Below are positions 43,289-54,280 of a stretch of 64,000 nucleotides of DNA, piece after piece (the stretch's first letter is position 1; the number at the start of each line of letters is the position of its first letter). Position numbers and translations under genes: made by a program. Location: the NCBI GenBank assembly GCA_963971285.1, contig OZ020250.1, positions 8,106,499 to 8,170,498 of the forward strand, written 5' to 3'. Source of the stretch: Astropecten irregularis. Lineage: Eukaryota; Echinodermata; Asteroidea; Paxillosida; Astropectinidae. Under the pieces are notes generated by a model. It searched no databases. It was not told where the DNA came from and saw only the letters and a list, made by a program, of their open reading frames with translations.

Positions 43289-44269
43289 CTATTTGGGATC
43301 TTTGCGCCCTCTCCTGTCGAGCAGTTCCCTTATGCTTTCCGGAATATCGAAACCAAATAGATTAAAATCCAGCAAGTAATGTTTTTGAAGTGATTCAATC
43401 TCTGCGGTAGTTAGTGTAGAATAGTAGCGACGCAACGTCTCTCCGTTGGAGCTGCCCGTTGGATTCGTGGAATAATTTGGAAATCTAATGTCTGGGTTGG
43501 CGCCGATAGCGGCAAGAATGAAATTGGATTCTTTTTCTAAATGATCGTTGTGTCCGATCCAGTCATACTGTACGGCACAAGGATGGCACAGATCGTACAT
43601 CTGCGTCCAATGTTCATTCATGTTCGATGGTGATTCAATGGCGGACAGGAATCTTACAAACTGCGAGAAAGTCACGTTAATGGTGCCGTCCGTCCGTTTT
43701 TGACTCCGCACGAGTCTCTGGAATTTGCCCGGTGATGATGAGCCGACAGCAGATCTGATTATTCGCTCGCTCCAGCTCCTTCGGAAATCCTTGCTGGCGG
43801 GATAGTCATTCTGAAATTTGTCCTGGTAGGCAGATAAGGCCCGCTCAAACGGGTTTCGGACGAACAAGAACTTGTGGTACGTCGCCAGCAGGTTTTTAGC
43901 CTCCTTAACCGAGTATGAAGACAGAATACGGAATGTGTGCCTCGCGATTACATGTGATTGTTTCTGTCCTAACCTCGTGTCCCTTGTAGACTTGAAATTC
44001 CCGTTGAGAACCAAGAGCAGGCGCTTCCAGCTTGTGCAGCTGACTTTGGGAATGTAACAGTAGATCAACTTGAGGGAGTCGACGACTAGAAGATTTCTAA
44101 ACTTGGAGGCCATCTTAGCTGGGCGTTTGGATGTTTTATTGATCCCATATGACAATGGTGGGAAGAAGCTGTCTGCCTGGCTGTGGAAGGCACCACACAT
44201 ATCCAACAGTACAGCTTTCCTTGCTCGTTGCTCCTTCTCCCACAGACAAGTATCGTCACTGCACAAGTC
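43289..44269 (-). CDS. carbohydrate (chondroitin/dermatan-type) sulfotransferase, catalytic last exon
   Basis: 981 nt, phase 0, after a CTGTAG acceptor at 44271/44270; ends at TAG 43289-43291. It encodes the Golgi sulfotransferase domain of the CHST8-14 family, which transfers sulfate from PAPS to GalNAc residues of glycosaminoglycans or N-glycans. Visible motifs are the 5'-phosphosulfate loop YIPKVSCTSWKRLL (about codons 70-83 of the exon), the 3'-phosphate loop FVRNPFERALSAYQDKF (about 135-151), then NEHWTQMYDLCHPC..YDWIGHNDHLEKE near 220-250, the conserved region before the C-terminus. Length and motif spacing fit a full catalytic domain. The exon starts with DLCSDDTCLWEKEQ, also present in the stem exon at 48440-48544. 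Position-specific activity (4-O or other) cannot be told from sequence. Other exons: 48544-48440, 55308-55250, 56320-56224. Confidence 0.9.
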   Translation of the reverse strand, partial: DLCSDDTCLWEKEQRARKAVLLDMCGAFHSQADSFFPPLSYGINKTSKRPAKMASKFRNLLVVDSLKLIYCYIPKVSCTSWKRLLLVLNGNFKSTRDTRLGQKQSHVIARHTFRILSSYSVKEAKNLLATYHKFLFVRNPFERALSAYQDKFQNDYPASKDFRRSWSERIIRSAVGSSSPGKFQRLVRSQKRTDGTINVTFSQFVRFLSAIESPSNMNEHWTQMYDLCHPCAVQYDWIGHNDHLEKESNFILAAIGANPDIRFPNYSTNPTGSSNGETLRRYYSTLTTAEIESLQKHYLLDFNLFGFDIPESIRELLDRRGRKDPK

Positions 44270-44463
44270 CTACAGAATGGAAAAAAACAATCAGCACCAA
44301 TCATGGGATAGTGGACAAATTAATTAGGGAGATATGAATAGATTAATTAGGTCAATCTAGGTTTTAAGTCGACTTGGTTCCTACCCAACACGATTTGCCG
44401 ACAGATACATGCAGGGGAAATACGCGTTGTGAAAGTCCCGAGCCAGAGGTGTATGTAACACTA

Positions 44464-45756
44464 GGCACGTTCTCACACACCAAAAAAAGGCAAAAAAAAA
44501 TTGCAGCGCGACCCAAATAGTCGCGCTTTTGTGTGGGGACACAAATAATCGTGACTATTAGTGCGATTTGGAGCGCACTCCAAATCCACTAATATAGTGC
44601 GTCTTTTTGCAAATAGTCGCGATTATTTGCCGTGTGAACGGTGCACCAACAAATAGCGGTTTTTTTTTTTATATCCCATCATGCAAGCAGCGGCGTAGCT
44701 AGGATTTTTTCAGCAGGGGGGCACTGGGGGGGCCTTGGAATTTTGTGGGGGGGCACCCGGAATTTTTTCAAAACTGGAGATTTGCAAAATATGAGAAATG
44801 CGGGGGGGGGGCGGATCCAGCGGGCGTGGGGCAACCTTTTCTTCAAGCAAAAAAAAAAAAATAAAAATAAAAAAATAAAAAAAATAAAAGGGAAACAGAA
44901 AGACTCCAAAAGAGCTGAAAAAGAGGGGAAGACAAAATAAGCTAGCTTTGATCGCCCCGAAACGCATCCGTCGCTATTGAATTGGCGTATTTTATTTCCA
45001 CGCTCCCTGGAAAATCATGGATAAGCGCGAAGGCCTTGCGGCCGGGGTCCAGGGCCCGCTTAAGGGCCCTGGAAGCTCAGGGGTTCTAGATATTCTTTGG
45101 TGCAATCTGAGCCTTATTTTGGAAGCAATTGTTCCGATAAATGTATTCATTTATTTATATTATTACTTCATTATTTCTTTTTAATCCAACACTCTTGAGC
45201 GGGAGAAATTCAATCTGGGGACCAGACTAACTAGCTAAACCAGATAAAATGGCAGATGGGCTGTTTTGAAGTTCGCAACCGTTTATAAGCGCGTAAGAAA
45301 ATTGCATTTTTACACTGAAATGTTGCACAAATTTCTTTACTGTAGGGTTTTAAGGACTCAGGAACATTTGCTGAAAGTAAAAAATTTCATTTTGGAACAG
45401 TTAGAGCTGTTAAGTTGTTTTTATTTCCTTTATAGCTATCATACCCTACAGATAACGCTTTTTTTTCTTTCTATACCCACGATTTTTTTGTGGGGGGGCA
45501 CCTGGGGGGGCATGCCGAATTTGTGGGGGGGGCACGTGCCCCCCCAGGCCCCCCCGTAGCTACGCCGCTGCATGCAAGGCGGGCCCGCGAGTTTAGCACA
45601 GGATGCATGCCAACCTCACGCTTCACTGCGCTGTGGCAGTTTGATTTCGGTTGCGCTTTTTTGGCTGTGGCGAACACAACAAAAAGCGCTACTATTTGGG
45701 TTGCGATTTGTTGGGCCGCCCAAATAGTCGCGCTTTTTAGTGTGTGAGAACGTTCC
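44464..45756. mobile_element. MITE with GGMACGTTCTCACAC ends, containing a nested hAT-like element
   Basis: Terminal inverted repeats GGCACGTTCTCACACAC.. and ..GTGTGTGAGAACGTTCC, with TA on each side. Subterminal AAATAGTCGCG repeats are inverted. Excluding the nested element it is about 400 bp. The unoccupied paralogous site is near 54992-55000 (GTATGCAACATTGGAAGC). It lies in the last intron of the sulfotransferase gene. Confidence 0.75.
44688..45570. mobile_element. nested hAT-like element with 8-bp TSD
   Basis: Ends CAGCGGCGTAGCTA.. and ..TAGCTACGCCGCTG, flanked by CATGCAAG at 44680-44687 and 45571-45578. 883 bp, with poly-G/poly-C blocks next to each end and no transposase seen. Confidence 0.88.
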
Positions 45757-45879
45757 TAATTGAAAGCATTGGACTGCACAGCAGAAGAGAGTTGAAAACA
45801 GCATAAAAATAGATAAGAAGGGGTAACAAATGAACTACAACACCCCCACAATGTCGCATGAACCACGTAGTTTGATTAA

Positions 45880-46183
45880 AGGTAGCAGTCATCTGTGAAC
45901 ATTTCAGTCCCATTCGGTGCCCACTTTTGGAGAATACAGTGAAAAACGGCAACTATGCCGGCAACTTATGTCTTAAGTCTTTTCTCTTTTATTTGAAACC
46001 TTAAAAAGATCAAGAAATAAATGTGGTCACTGGTTTTACTCTTTTCTGGATTAATACATCATTTCAGGCAGACAAAACGTATGTTTCTACCATCATTATC
46101 TTTATACCCTGTTGGTTATAGGTAAATCTGTGAATATTTCTGTTTCGGTGTGCTACCAAAGTATGATACTACGGTTACTACCT
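45880..46183. mobile_element. TTAA-flanked MITE, copy 9
   Basis: About 304 bp between TTAA at 45876-45879 and 46184-46187. The paralogous stretch at 55105-55125 has a single TTAA and no element, proving target duplication of TTAA. Confidence 0.85.
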
Positions 46184-46219
46184 TTAAGAAATCTTATGTA
46201 AATTATATTGTCCACATGC

Positions 46220-48344
46220 TGTAACGAAACAGCCGTAGACTTGTGTACTTTACATAAAAGAGTCGTAGTTTTGAGCGAATGTGGGGAGAGCGTGCGTGTG
46301 AGTGGTTAGTCTTGTTCAAGACGGTATTACGTAGTTGTACCTGGCCAACAGATCGCACGTACGTGTGTACGTGTTAACACAACCAACGACCCGAAATAAC
46401 GTCTACGCCACACACACAAGCCTGTAATACCGTCTTGTCCATTTACTCCAAACTGCCCGGAAAATTCCGGGCAATAACCCCCCGCGAAGTCGGTGCATCA
46501 TGACGTAGCCTTATTTGCATTAATATATTTAGAAAATTTGCATGGAGATGAAGTCTAGTACCGCAACGACGTCGCAAGCATTATATACAGTACGCATACA
46601 GGTGTATTTACAGTACTTGTAAATTACATGTGCCGTATGTAGGCCTTCATTGATATCGTACCATGGCTGCTGACGGATCGTATTGAATTTGGAGGCCTTG
46701 GATTTTGCAACACAAATGTCGGGGATTCGAGAGTTTTCCGGAGAACAACAAGGCTCTTAGACAGCTTGGGAATGGAATAAATTTACTAACCGTGCCCCTC
46801 GAAATCATTCCGTGTCTTCATGGAGCCCGGGAACAGACTCCATGGTATCATAATTCAGTGAAATTATTACATTTATCCCTTCATTCATTCATTTATTTTG
46901 GCAACATACAAAAGTACTGTACACATGAAATACACAATAAATAACGAATAACAAAAGCCCGAGGATAACCCAAAAAGCTGTAAAATACGGCTTATTCATA
47001 TCCTACAATTTCTCGAAATCTTTTTGTGCCGCATGACAGTTGATCGAAGTATAATCAAGCCATGGTTTTGGTAATGACCATGGAGCTATCTGTTGTTATT
47101 GCTCCATGGCAATAACGGTTGCGGCTGAGTTTCAAACGACCGTCATTACGTGATATGCACACGGAATCACGCCATACCACGTGCGTGGATTGGACGCTGA
47201 CCAAAACAGCGCATTGCACCCCGTTGTTGACCTCAATGAATATGCAATTTTTGCCCACAGAGGTCACGCTTAGTCTTTGTCACGTGACACCAGAGCAAAC
47301 CAACAAGACGTTATTTTTCGTAGGTCGGTGGAATGTTCCACTTAGTTTGCGTGTGGGTGGGTAATTGTTTGGAGGGGCTCGTGCATAAATAACGTCTTGG
47401 ACAAGACTAGTGAGTGGTCTGATAGGCAGACTAGACTGGTCCGTGCATGTGTACTGTGTAGACCGTGCATGGTTGCTGAGCGAGTGTTCGAGAACAATCT
47501 GGTCTCAACGCGTGTGAGGTTGCTAAGAGTGCTATCGGTAAGTGGAATTGTAGTAGGCAGGGTTAGTGTAACCGGGTTTTATTGAAGTGTGAACCTTGGG
47601 CTGGATACCTAGTGGGACGTCGGTTGGTTATAGCGGGTTGCATGTCGTCTGTAGACACCGTTCTGGTGCGGTACGGCTGGATTGTGATCCCGTGATCGAT
47701 GTGCTGGCTTGGCCGTGTGTGAGGTTCATTGTATGAGGATCTGAGGATCCCGTGAGGGTTATTATAATCCTCGGGCTCATTGCAAATGGACTACCTGTCC
47801 GAAGGGGACTTTCCACGTAGACTGTGGGAGGGTTATTCGATTGCGTTGAATCCTACATAGTTGGTAGCGAGGTTTACCTGAGTGATCGTTTTGCCACAAG
47901 AGTTAGTCTCTGGGATAGGAGACTCTTGGGTGGTGAGGGTTACCCCGTGAGGTATACCGGGTACATGCAAACAGTGCTGCTATTATTTACACATAGAGTA
48001 ATTTCTGGTAATCCTCATTGTTGATTTCTAATAATCCTCATTAATTGATCCTTGTTTAACTGTTAATAAACCAATCAAGTCCAAGTTCAGTAATTGGAAA
48101 CGATGTGTGTTAGTGAGGTTTATTAATGTCACACTTTGCTGTTGCTCTGTTTCAAGCTGTTATCAATTATAATCCAAGTGGTGGTAAACTTCCACCCAAC
48201 GAACAGCCCCTAGGCTTTGTCCACCGTTCGTTATATCCCCTCTTGTGTTCTGGGTAGCCGCTCACCCTTTCGCAAGGCTAATAAATATATTTGTGAGGGA
48301 TAAGAGGCGCTGGTAGATGTTCTGCCCCCGCCGCGACCGCCACA
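46220..48344 (+). mobile_element. solo LTR (~1.0 kb) split by a nested transposon
   Basis: Starts TGTAACGAAACAGC and ends ACCGCCACA, flanked by ATGC at 46216-46219 and 48345-48348. The paralogous empty site at 55152-55166 reads CCACATGCTTTTGGG with one ATGC. Without the nested element and its duplication the LTR is about 1013 bp. AATAAA near 48064 suggests the plus orientation. No internal retroviral genes, so it formed by LTR recombination. Confidence 0.78.
46307..47409. mobile_element. transposon with TAGTCTTG ends, copy 2, 9-bp TSD
   Basis: 1103 bp, inverted relative to 27100-28566. Ends TAGTCTTGTTCAAGACG.. and ..CGTCTTGGACAAGACTA, flanked by GTGAGTGGT at 46298-46306 and 47410-47418. A 9-bp duplication is known from Mutator- and Merlin-type elements; the superfamily cannot be named without a transposase. 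Confidence 0.85.
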
Positions 48345-48439
48345 ATGCTTTGGGCTAAACTCGTTGCCGGTACTTATGAATAAATCAATCAGTTGTATAC
48401 GGTTTTCATCCAATTAAATACTGGATAAGGTATACTCAC

Positions 48440-48544
48440 ATTGATTCCTTGATTTCCTCTTATTCCTAATCTCTTCTTGGGTTGTATGGGGACAACATCT
48501 TGTTCTTTCTTCCACAAACAAGTCTCGTTACTGCCACACAAGTC
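48440..48544 (-). CDS. sulfotransferase stem exon 3 (internal repeat unit)
   Basis: 105 nt, phase 0 to phase 0, between CTGTAG and GTGAGT. It codes for 35 residues: DLCGSNETCLWKKEQ, like the start of the catalytic exon, followed by DVVPIQPKKRLGIRGNQGIN, like all of exon 2. Inclusion keeps the frame between exons 2 and 4, so the protein carries the stem motif twice; skipping it would also keep the frame. It adds two cysteines to the luminal stem. Intron sequence on both sides is paralogous to that around exons 2 and 4, showing that the repeat arose by local genomic duplication. Confidence 0.75.
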
Positions 48545-48548
48545 CTAC

Positions 48549-48960
48549 AGAATGGGAAATTAAGGAGATATTGTTTTTCAGGTGTTTATTATACAAACAT
48601 AAGTATTTGTTGATCACCATAAAAAAATGATAAAAACTCGCCGATCAATTAATTTCAGCCGAATGCTATTCTATATTTAACGTAATCATGTAGTAAAACC
48701 AAAATGCTGCAAACTGCTCGCGTCAACCGGATATAATGACCTAATACTCAAACATTTCAGAGTGAGAAGATAAGTCTGGTGTTTCGATCTGAGAAGGAGC
48801 TTTCTAAATGGCTCAATGAAAGAACTAAAAAGAATTTACGGTCAACTCGTACGAAGTCAACTCCGTCTCGATCAACTCGATCAAATTCAATCCCAGGCCA
48901 ATCCCAGGCGTATATAGCCTTAAAGGTCAAGGCGTTCGTATAGGGCGTACCGCGTGCATT
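48549..48960. other. intron 2 of the sulfotransferase gene, nothing else recognised
   Basis: AT-rich; the stretch 48838-48910 contains CAACTCGTACGAAGTCAACT-like short imperfect repeats. No exon. Confidence 0.45.
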
Positions 48961-49395
48961 ATACAGGGTGTCCCCAAAAACCGCAACACTTTGTGTCGAG
49001 AACATTACATAAAAAGTAAACTGATTATCACTTCAACATAAAGATATATAAAACAACCATGTCTTGGCTATCACCATGTAGAATTTGAGCAAAATTTGAC
49101 TGAAATTGAGAGAATACACTAAGACTGAATTACCCAAGCTCGAAAACAGATTTTCATCTTTCTTCCATACACATTAGGTGTGTATTGACCACTTATTCTG
49201 GAATACTGCAAATTTGCTTTTAAAGAGTACTCTTTCGATTTGTCATATTTTCGCCAATTTCAACCAGATTTTTCTTAAATTCTACATGGTGATAGCCAAG
49301 ACATTGTTGTATCATATAACTAAATCTTGAAGTGATAAACAGTTAACATAATGCTTCCCGACATAGTGTTGCGTTTTTTCTGGGACACCCTGTAT
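48961..49395. mobile_element. 435-bp MITE with ATACAGGGTGTCCC ends
   Basis: Terminal inverted repeats ATACAGGGTGTCCC.. and ..GGGACACCCTGTAT, next to T/A-rich targets. A shorter relative is at 55861-56149. Such ends with TA targets are common in Tc1/mariner-type MITEs. Confidence 0.78.
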
Positions 49396-49469
49396 ATAGA
49401 TCACAGCTCGATCGTTGATACGTTATAATAATAATGCACATCAGACAAACAGCGACCTCTCGCGGTCTG

Positions 49470-50540
49470 GGAAATATGCAAATTAGCAGAATTCAAACGA
49501 ACGCCTTGGTTCACTCGTCCACGGGAGGTGTATTGGGCGGTGCTCATTATGCTAATATCGATAGACAGCCTTTTAAATGCGCTCTTGGATTGGCTCGTTG
49601 TGGCCCAATATCAAATGACTGCATTATTCGAACAGGCCTATAGGTCATAATGTTGCAAGCCGGTTTGTAACGGACAGTTTGTAGTTATTATGTTCTGCCA
49701 GTTGATCGGTGATCAAGTTAATAAAGTGGTCGAACATTTCTTTTTTTACTTTTTCTGATTGATATTTTCACAAGTATTCAAATCATAGGACAACCGCCAT
49801 TTGGCTTCATCTATCTGCTCAAAATCAGTTCAAAATACATGTATTCATTGTTAACGGTTCTTATGATTCTGCTGCCTGGCATGGAATGTTCAAATTATGC
49901 CATATTGTATAATTGCGTTTACAGACTTCCCGTTGCCTATCTGTAAACGACCCTGCAGAAGGATTGCTGCTGCTCGCCACGAAAATCTTCCAAGCCTCAA
50001 CGGTAATTCAAACAACTTACAACTTACAACTTACAACTAGTTGTGAAACATTAAAGGCGACATTAAAGCACACATTTTGAGAAAACAGTGAAAAACAGCC
50101 ACAGTATTTCTTAAGTCTTTTCTCTTTTAATTTTTGATCTTTTAAAAGATCAAATAGATTTTCGGTCGTTGTTTTACTAATTTCTGGATAGATACACCAT
50201 TTTATTTTGGCGGACAAAAATGCAACGGTATGTTTCTACCACCACCATCTGCATGCCCTGTAAGTTATACGTAAATCTGTGAACGTTTTGGTTTCTTACC
50301 AAAGTATGATACTATACCTTTAACAGTCGCCTCAACAGAAATGTCATTCTTACATTATTATGAATGTATACTCTGCTGTGATTGGACACTGCGCACACAA
50401 TGGCACACCCCTATTACACTGTATTTCATTTTCGCATACGAGAGCTTCGCTGGAAATCCGGCGAAAAAGTAAAGAATATTCTTTCGTGTACGAGTGAACC
50501 AAGGCGTTTATTTGAGTTCTGCTAATTTGCATGTAGTGAC
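49470..50540. repeat. inverted pair bracketing a MITE
   Basis: TTAGCAGAATTCAAACGAACG at 49482-49502 is nearly complementary to 50495-50527, including the CCTTGGTTCACTCG block. The 1-kb interval contains MITE copy 10 and otherwise AT-rich sequence. It is either a decayed transposon with inverted ends or two opposed copies of one repeat. Confidence 0.45.
50055..50319. mobile_element. TTAA-flanked MITE, copy 10
   Basis: 265 bp, TTAA at 50051-50054 and 50320-50323, central GATCTTTTAAAAGATC, partly deleted left end. Confidence 0.78.
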
Positions 50541-51333
50541 ACGACATTTTCAATGTGCATTTATATTGTATATTATTGTATATCATATTGCATTTATATT
50601 GTGATTTACATCATCATTTAAAACAACTATGTGTGTGCATGTGCTTGGGTCAATACTTGCGAGTTAGAAATAAGTTCCCTATGATTAGTTTTAAAAAAGG
50701 ATTTTAATTGTAGTCTTTTGAATTGGGCACTATTGAGATACATGGCAAATAGTTTGAAAACATGTTTATGTTTTCAAACTCATTCTAGAAATCGATAAGC
50801 GACGATCGTGTATTATATGAATGGTGGAGTGATATGTTCTAGCCGATTCACCCACGCTTGTGTGTGTGCGCGGCCTCTTTGCCGTGCGATTTGGGGTTGT
50901 CGCCAGGTGAGATTTTCTCTCTCAAATGTGTCCAGTTTATGCCGCTTCTCGTTGGTGTTCTTGTTAAATCCTCATGACGGACATGTGTAGTAATACCTTT
51001 AGATCTTTTTGATTGGGTTGGTGTGCACGAACATGTGTAATTTCATGGTCGAATCATTCATTACAAAGTTCTCGAAACTTCTGTCCGGTGGTCACACAGT
51101 GTAGTCGTGTGTAACTGTGTATTGTTAAATGGCGGCCATGCCGTTGTTATGCATACATGAATAGCGAAGCTTTCTGCCCGCTGTGTACAACAGTGAACAG
51201 TACGCGCTGTGTGTAGCGCGTGGGCATTGGATGGTTGAATACTAGGCCGTGTTAAACGTAGGCCTACACGGACATAAACCAAATCCGTGTTGTAAACACC
51301 GGGTTGATGACTGGCTTAACACAACATACTGAA
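50541..51333. other. intron sequence, nothing recognised
   Basis: AT-rich with a slightly GC-richer 50840-51240. No supported exon on either strand. Confidence 0.4.
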
Positions 51334-51337
51334 TTGA

Positions 51338-51690
51338 AGGTAGTATCATACTTTGGTTTTTGTCAAAGAAATACAGACTCATGGGCAAAAATATAAAGGA
51401 AGATACAGTCACAGTCATCTGTGAAAATTTCAATTCCATACGGTGCCCACTTTTTGAGAACATTGTGAAAAACGGCCACAGTATTTCTTCAGTCTTTTCT
51501 CTTTTATTTTTGATCTTTTAAAAGAAAAGATTTTCGGTCGTTGTTTTACTAATTTCTCGATAAATACACCATGTCAGGCGGAAGACTTTTAACGGTAGGT
51601 TTCTTCTAGCACCATCTTCATAGCCTGAAAGTTATACGTAAATCTGTGAACATTTCTGTTTTGGTCTCTTACCAAAGTATGATACTACCT
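51338..51690. mobile_element. TTAA-flanked MITE, copy 11
   Basis: 353 bp and the best-preserved ends: AGGTAGTATCATACTTTGG and its complement. TTAA on the right (51691-51694), mutated to TTGA on the left. Confidence 0.8.
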
Positions 51691-51694
51691 TTAA

Positions 51695-52126
51695 GTATTA
51701 TTGTGCTTATGAAGTGTATATTCAGTATTTATTTTATTATTCACACAAACAATACTACTATTTTATCTTTGAATATCAAAGACTCCATTAACCAATACAC
51801 TGCTGAGGCTGAGCCTTAGGACGCATTCTGAAGAGCTAGGCTACTTATAGAAGAATCTGACCACCTCATAATACCAGGGTAAGCTGGTTAAAAACCAATC
51901 TATTTTACGAATATTTTATATCGTTTAATATGTACATTTTAATGGTTACTTTGCAAATACATAACAAAAATACATGTTTAAACATCTCAGTGTAGTCAGC
52001 AAGCAGTAAAGAATTGTTTGCTTATAATTATTTTGTCTTTATTGACAGTGTTTTGGGGACTAAGATACAATTACCCATTACAAGAATTAACCAGAAATAC
52101 AACAGCCTGATCATGCCTGTTCATTA
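51695..52126. other. intron sequence, nothing recognised
   Basis: AT-rich non-coding. Confidence 0.4.
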
Positions 52127-53585
52127 TATAATATAGGTTTTCCTGGCCAAATTCAGCAAAAGAACATTCATTTTCGTGAAAACACATTCAGATTCGGACA
52201 GATTTTTCAACTCTGTGCAAACTCAGCTTTCTTTTTCCTCATTATTACATTCTATTTCGTGTTCGTGCATTCAGGATTTGTTTCTTACCATTCAGGTTCG
52301 CGTTGGTGCGTTCTATTTCGTTTATAGGCATTCAAGACCACACTTCCACCATTCAAAAATAGGATCTTTTCTGTCTTTTGACGATTAGAGCATTCAAATT
52401 AAAAGCCATCGACGCGTGCACGGTATTTTGTCTGCGCGTGCTTTTCTTTTTCGTTTTCAGACACTCTATTTAGCACTTTAAATGTTCGATTTAGATGTCA
52501 CCAGGCGCAGTTCTGGAGCCAATATTTTCTGGGGCTAGAAGAGCCAATTTTCCTTTCTTTTTCCATTTTTTTTTTGGGGGGGGGCTAGACCATTCTTCTA
52601 ACACTGGCTTCTTTTATGTCTCATCAGGAATAGAAAAACATGCACTATAGCCTTCACAACATGTTTTACATGTAATTGGTGAGTAATAACTGAAAAGAGC
52701 CAGTATTTTAACTTGCATTTTTTGGGGTGGGGGCTATTTATAGAAGCAATTTTTTTAATTGTGGGGGGGGGGGCGTCAAGCTCCCCTTGCTCTCCCCCGT
52801 ACAACCATAGAACGTGGACAAATCAAGTAATCTGTGGGTCATTTCTTGTGAAACCGAGTTTGCCTTCATGATACATACTTTCAGTTAACCCCATCATTGT
52901 ACTTTATGCCCATACCTCACTCCTGGACAGTAATTTTAATTAAATTTAGGCAGTGTTTCGAGTTTTCACACTCACTTCGTGTTAAAACTTTTCAAAATGG
53001 GCAAAACATAAGGGGTAATTGGATATTTTACAACGAAAAGGTTACATTTCAAATTATGTTTGTAGCCCTTTGTACAGATTTTGTCTGTATATGTGTTTAG
53101 TTTCTCAACAGTTTTTTGCATAGCCCTCAATTTCCTGTTATGCAAGGCATCCTGCCAGTAGTCCATATACGTTTGTGCACAAAATAATTTTTTATATATA
53201 TAAAAAGTGAAAACCTGGGGGGGGGGGGGGGTTGCAACCCCCCTAGCCCCCCCCCCCCCCCCCCCCCGGGATCTACGCCCATGCATCCTGTCATGTAGAT
53301 TTTATATTTGAATGCACATGTTTTAAAAGTGAATGCTTATTCACGAAGTTGAATGCTTGTCAGATCTCCGTTTAAGGCCTTTGACGAATTTGAATGCACG
53401 AAAGGACGATCTGAATTTGAAAGACCGGTTTCACGGAAAGAATGCTTCAATAACGAAATTGAACGACTTAGTTTGAATATTGAATGCCCATGTGGACGAG
53501 CATTCAATTTAAAACGAATATGATTGAACCCCGTGTTAAAATGAATGCTTCTTTGCTAAAATTGGCCGGGAAAACCTATATTATA
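52127..53585. mobile_element. 1.46-kb transposon with motif-packed ends
   Basis: Terminal inverted repeats TATAATATAGGTTTTCC.. of about 45 bp. Inside each end, 250-300 bp are packed with CATTCA/CATTCATTTTCGTG-like motifs on the left and their complements (GAATGC, GAATTTGAATGC) on the right at irregular 15-30 bp spacing. The centre has poly-G/poly-C blocks. No transposase. The element at 17.56-18.51 kb has similar ends (ATAGGTGTTCCCG) and a similar internal design. Confidence 0.72.
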
Positions 53586-54119
53586 GCGTGTCAACGATTG
53601 TGCGGCTATGAGCTGCGAAGTAATGCACGCGGTACGACTACGATCGCTCTGACCAAGGCTATCTCAGGCCAAGTTCACCTCGTCCAATGTCGATCTCGGT
53701 CCAAGGTCAATCTCGGTTCTAAGTCGGCTTGGTTCCTAGTCTTGCTTCCAAGACCTCCGTTCTTTTCCATAGGGCACAAGATCCGGCGCACATGGAGAGA
53801 ATTTCTTGACTGCCAAGAAGGTCTTGGATATTTTGTATTTGAGGGCCAGATTATTCAGTAATAACAGCGCGCATGATGTATGGGATTTATTATGCAAAAT
53901 GCCAGCTGTAGGAATAAATGGACACACATCACAAAACTGCGGCGTCCTCGGAATCGGAATCTGTTGAACAAAGCCACTATTGGCGCTTGCATGTGACCGT
54001 CCGCTGGTCTCTATTCTTTTATTAAGAAACATCAGCCCCTTGAAGGCATTGCCACAGTACGATGACAAAATTATGATGATGATATCGGAGGACACGGCAT
54101 GCTTTTGAGAACACAAAAT
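53586..54119. other. intron sequence
   Basis: 53700-53740 (CTCGGTTCTAAGTCGGCTTG) is a short paralogue of 44360-44380 and 54893-54915, part of the duplicated intron block. A 126-codon minus-strand frame at 53736-54116 has no recognisable features. Confidence 0.4.
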
Positions 54120-54230
54120 GCCGGATTTTGCGAATACGAAATTATTTCGAGAACACGAAATTATTTCAATGACACAAAGTGATTTCGAGAATACAAAATT
54201 ATATCGAGAATACGAAAGTGCTGATTGACC
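54120..54230. repeat. ACGAAATTATTTCGAGAA-type degenerate short repeat
   Basis: Five to six imperfect units of 18-22 bp, close in motif to the minisatellite at 190-450. Confidence 0.65.
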
Positions 54231-54280
54231 GGCCCCTTTTCGACCCCTTCGAGATACACATCGTCTCTTGAGACCGAAGG

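Noticed and set aside
53736..54116. 126-codon minus-strand ORF in intron 2
   Set aside because: No domain and no supporting splice sites; part of the region is a short paralogue of intronic DNA.
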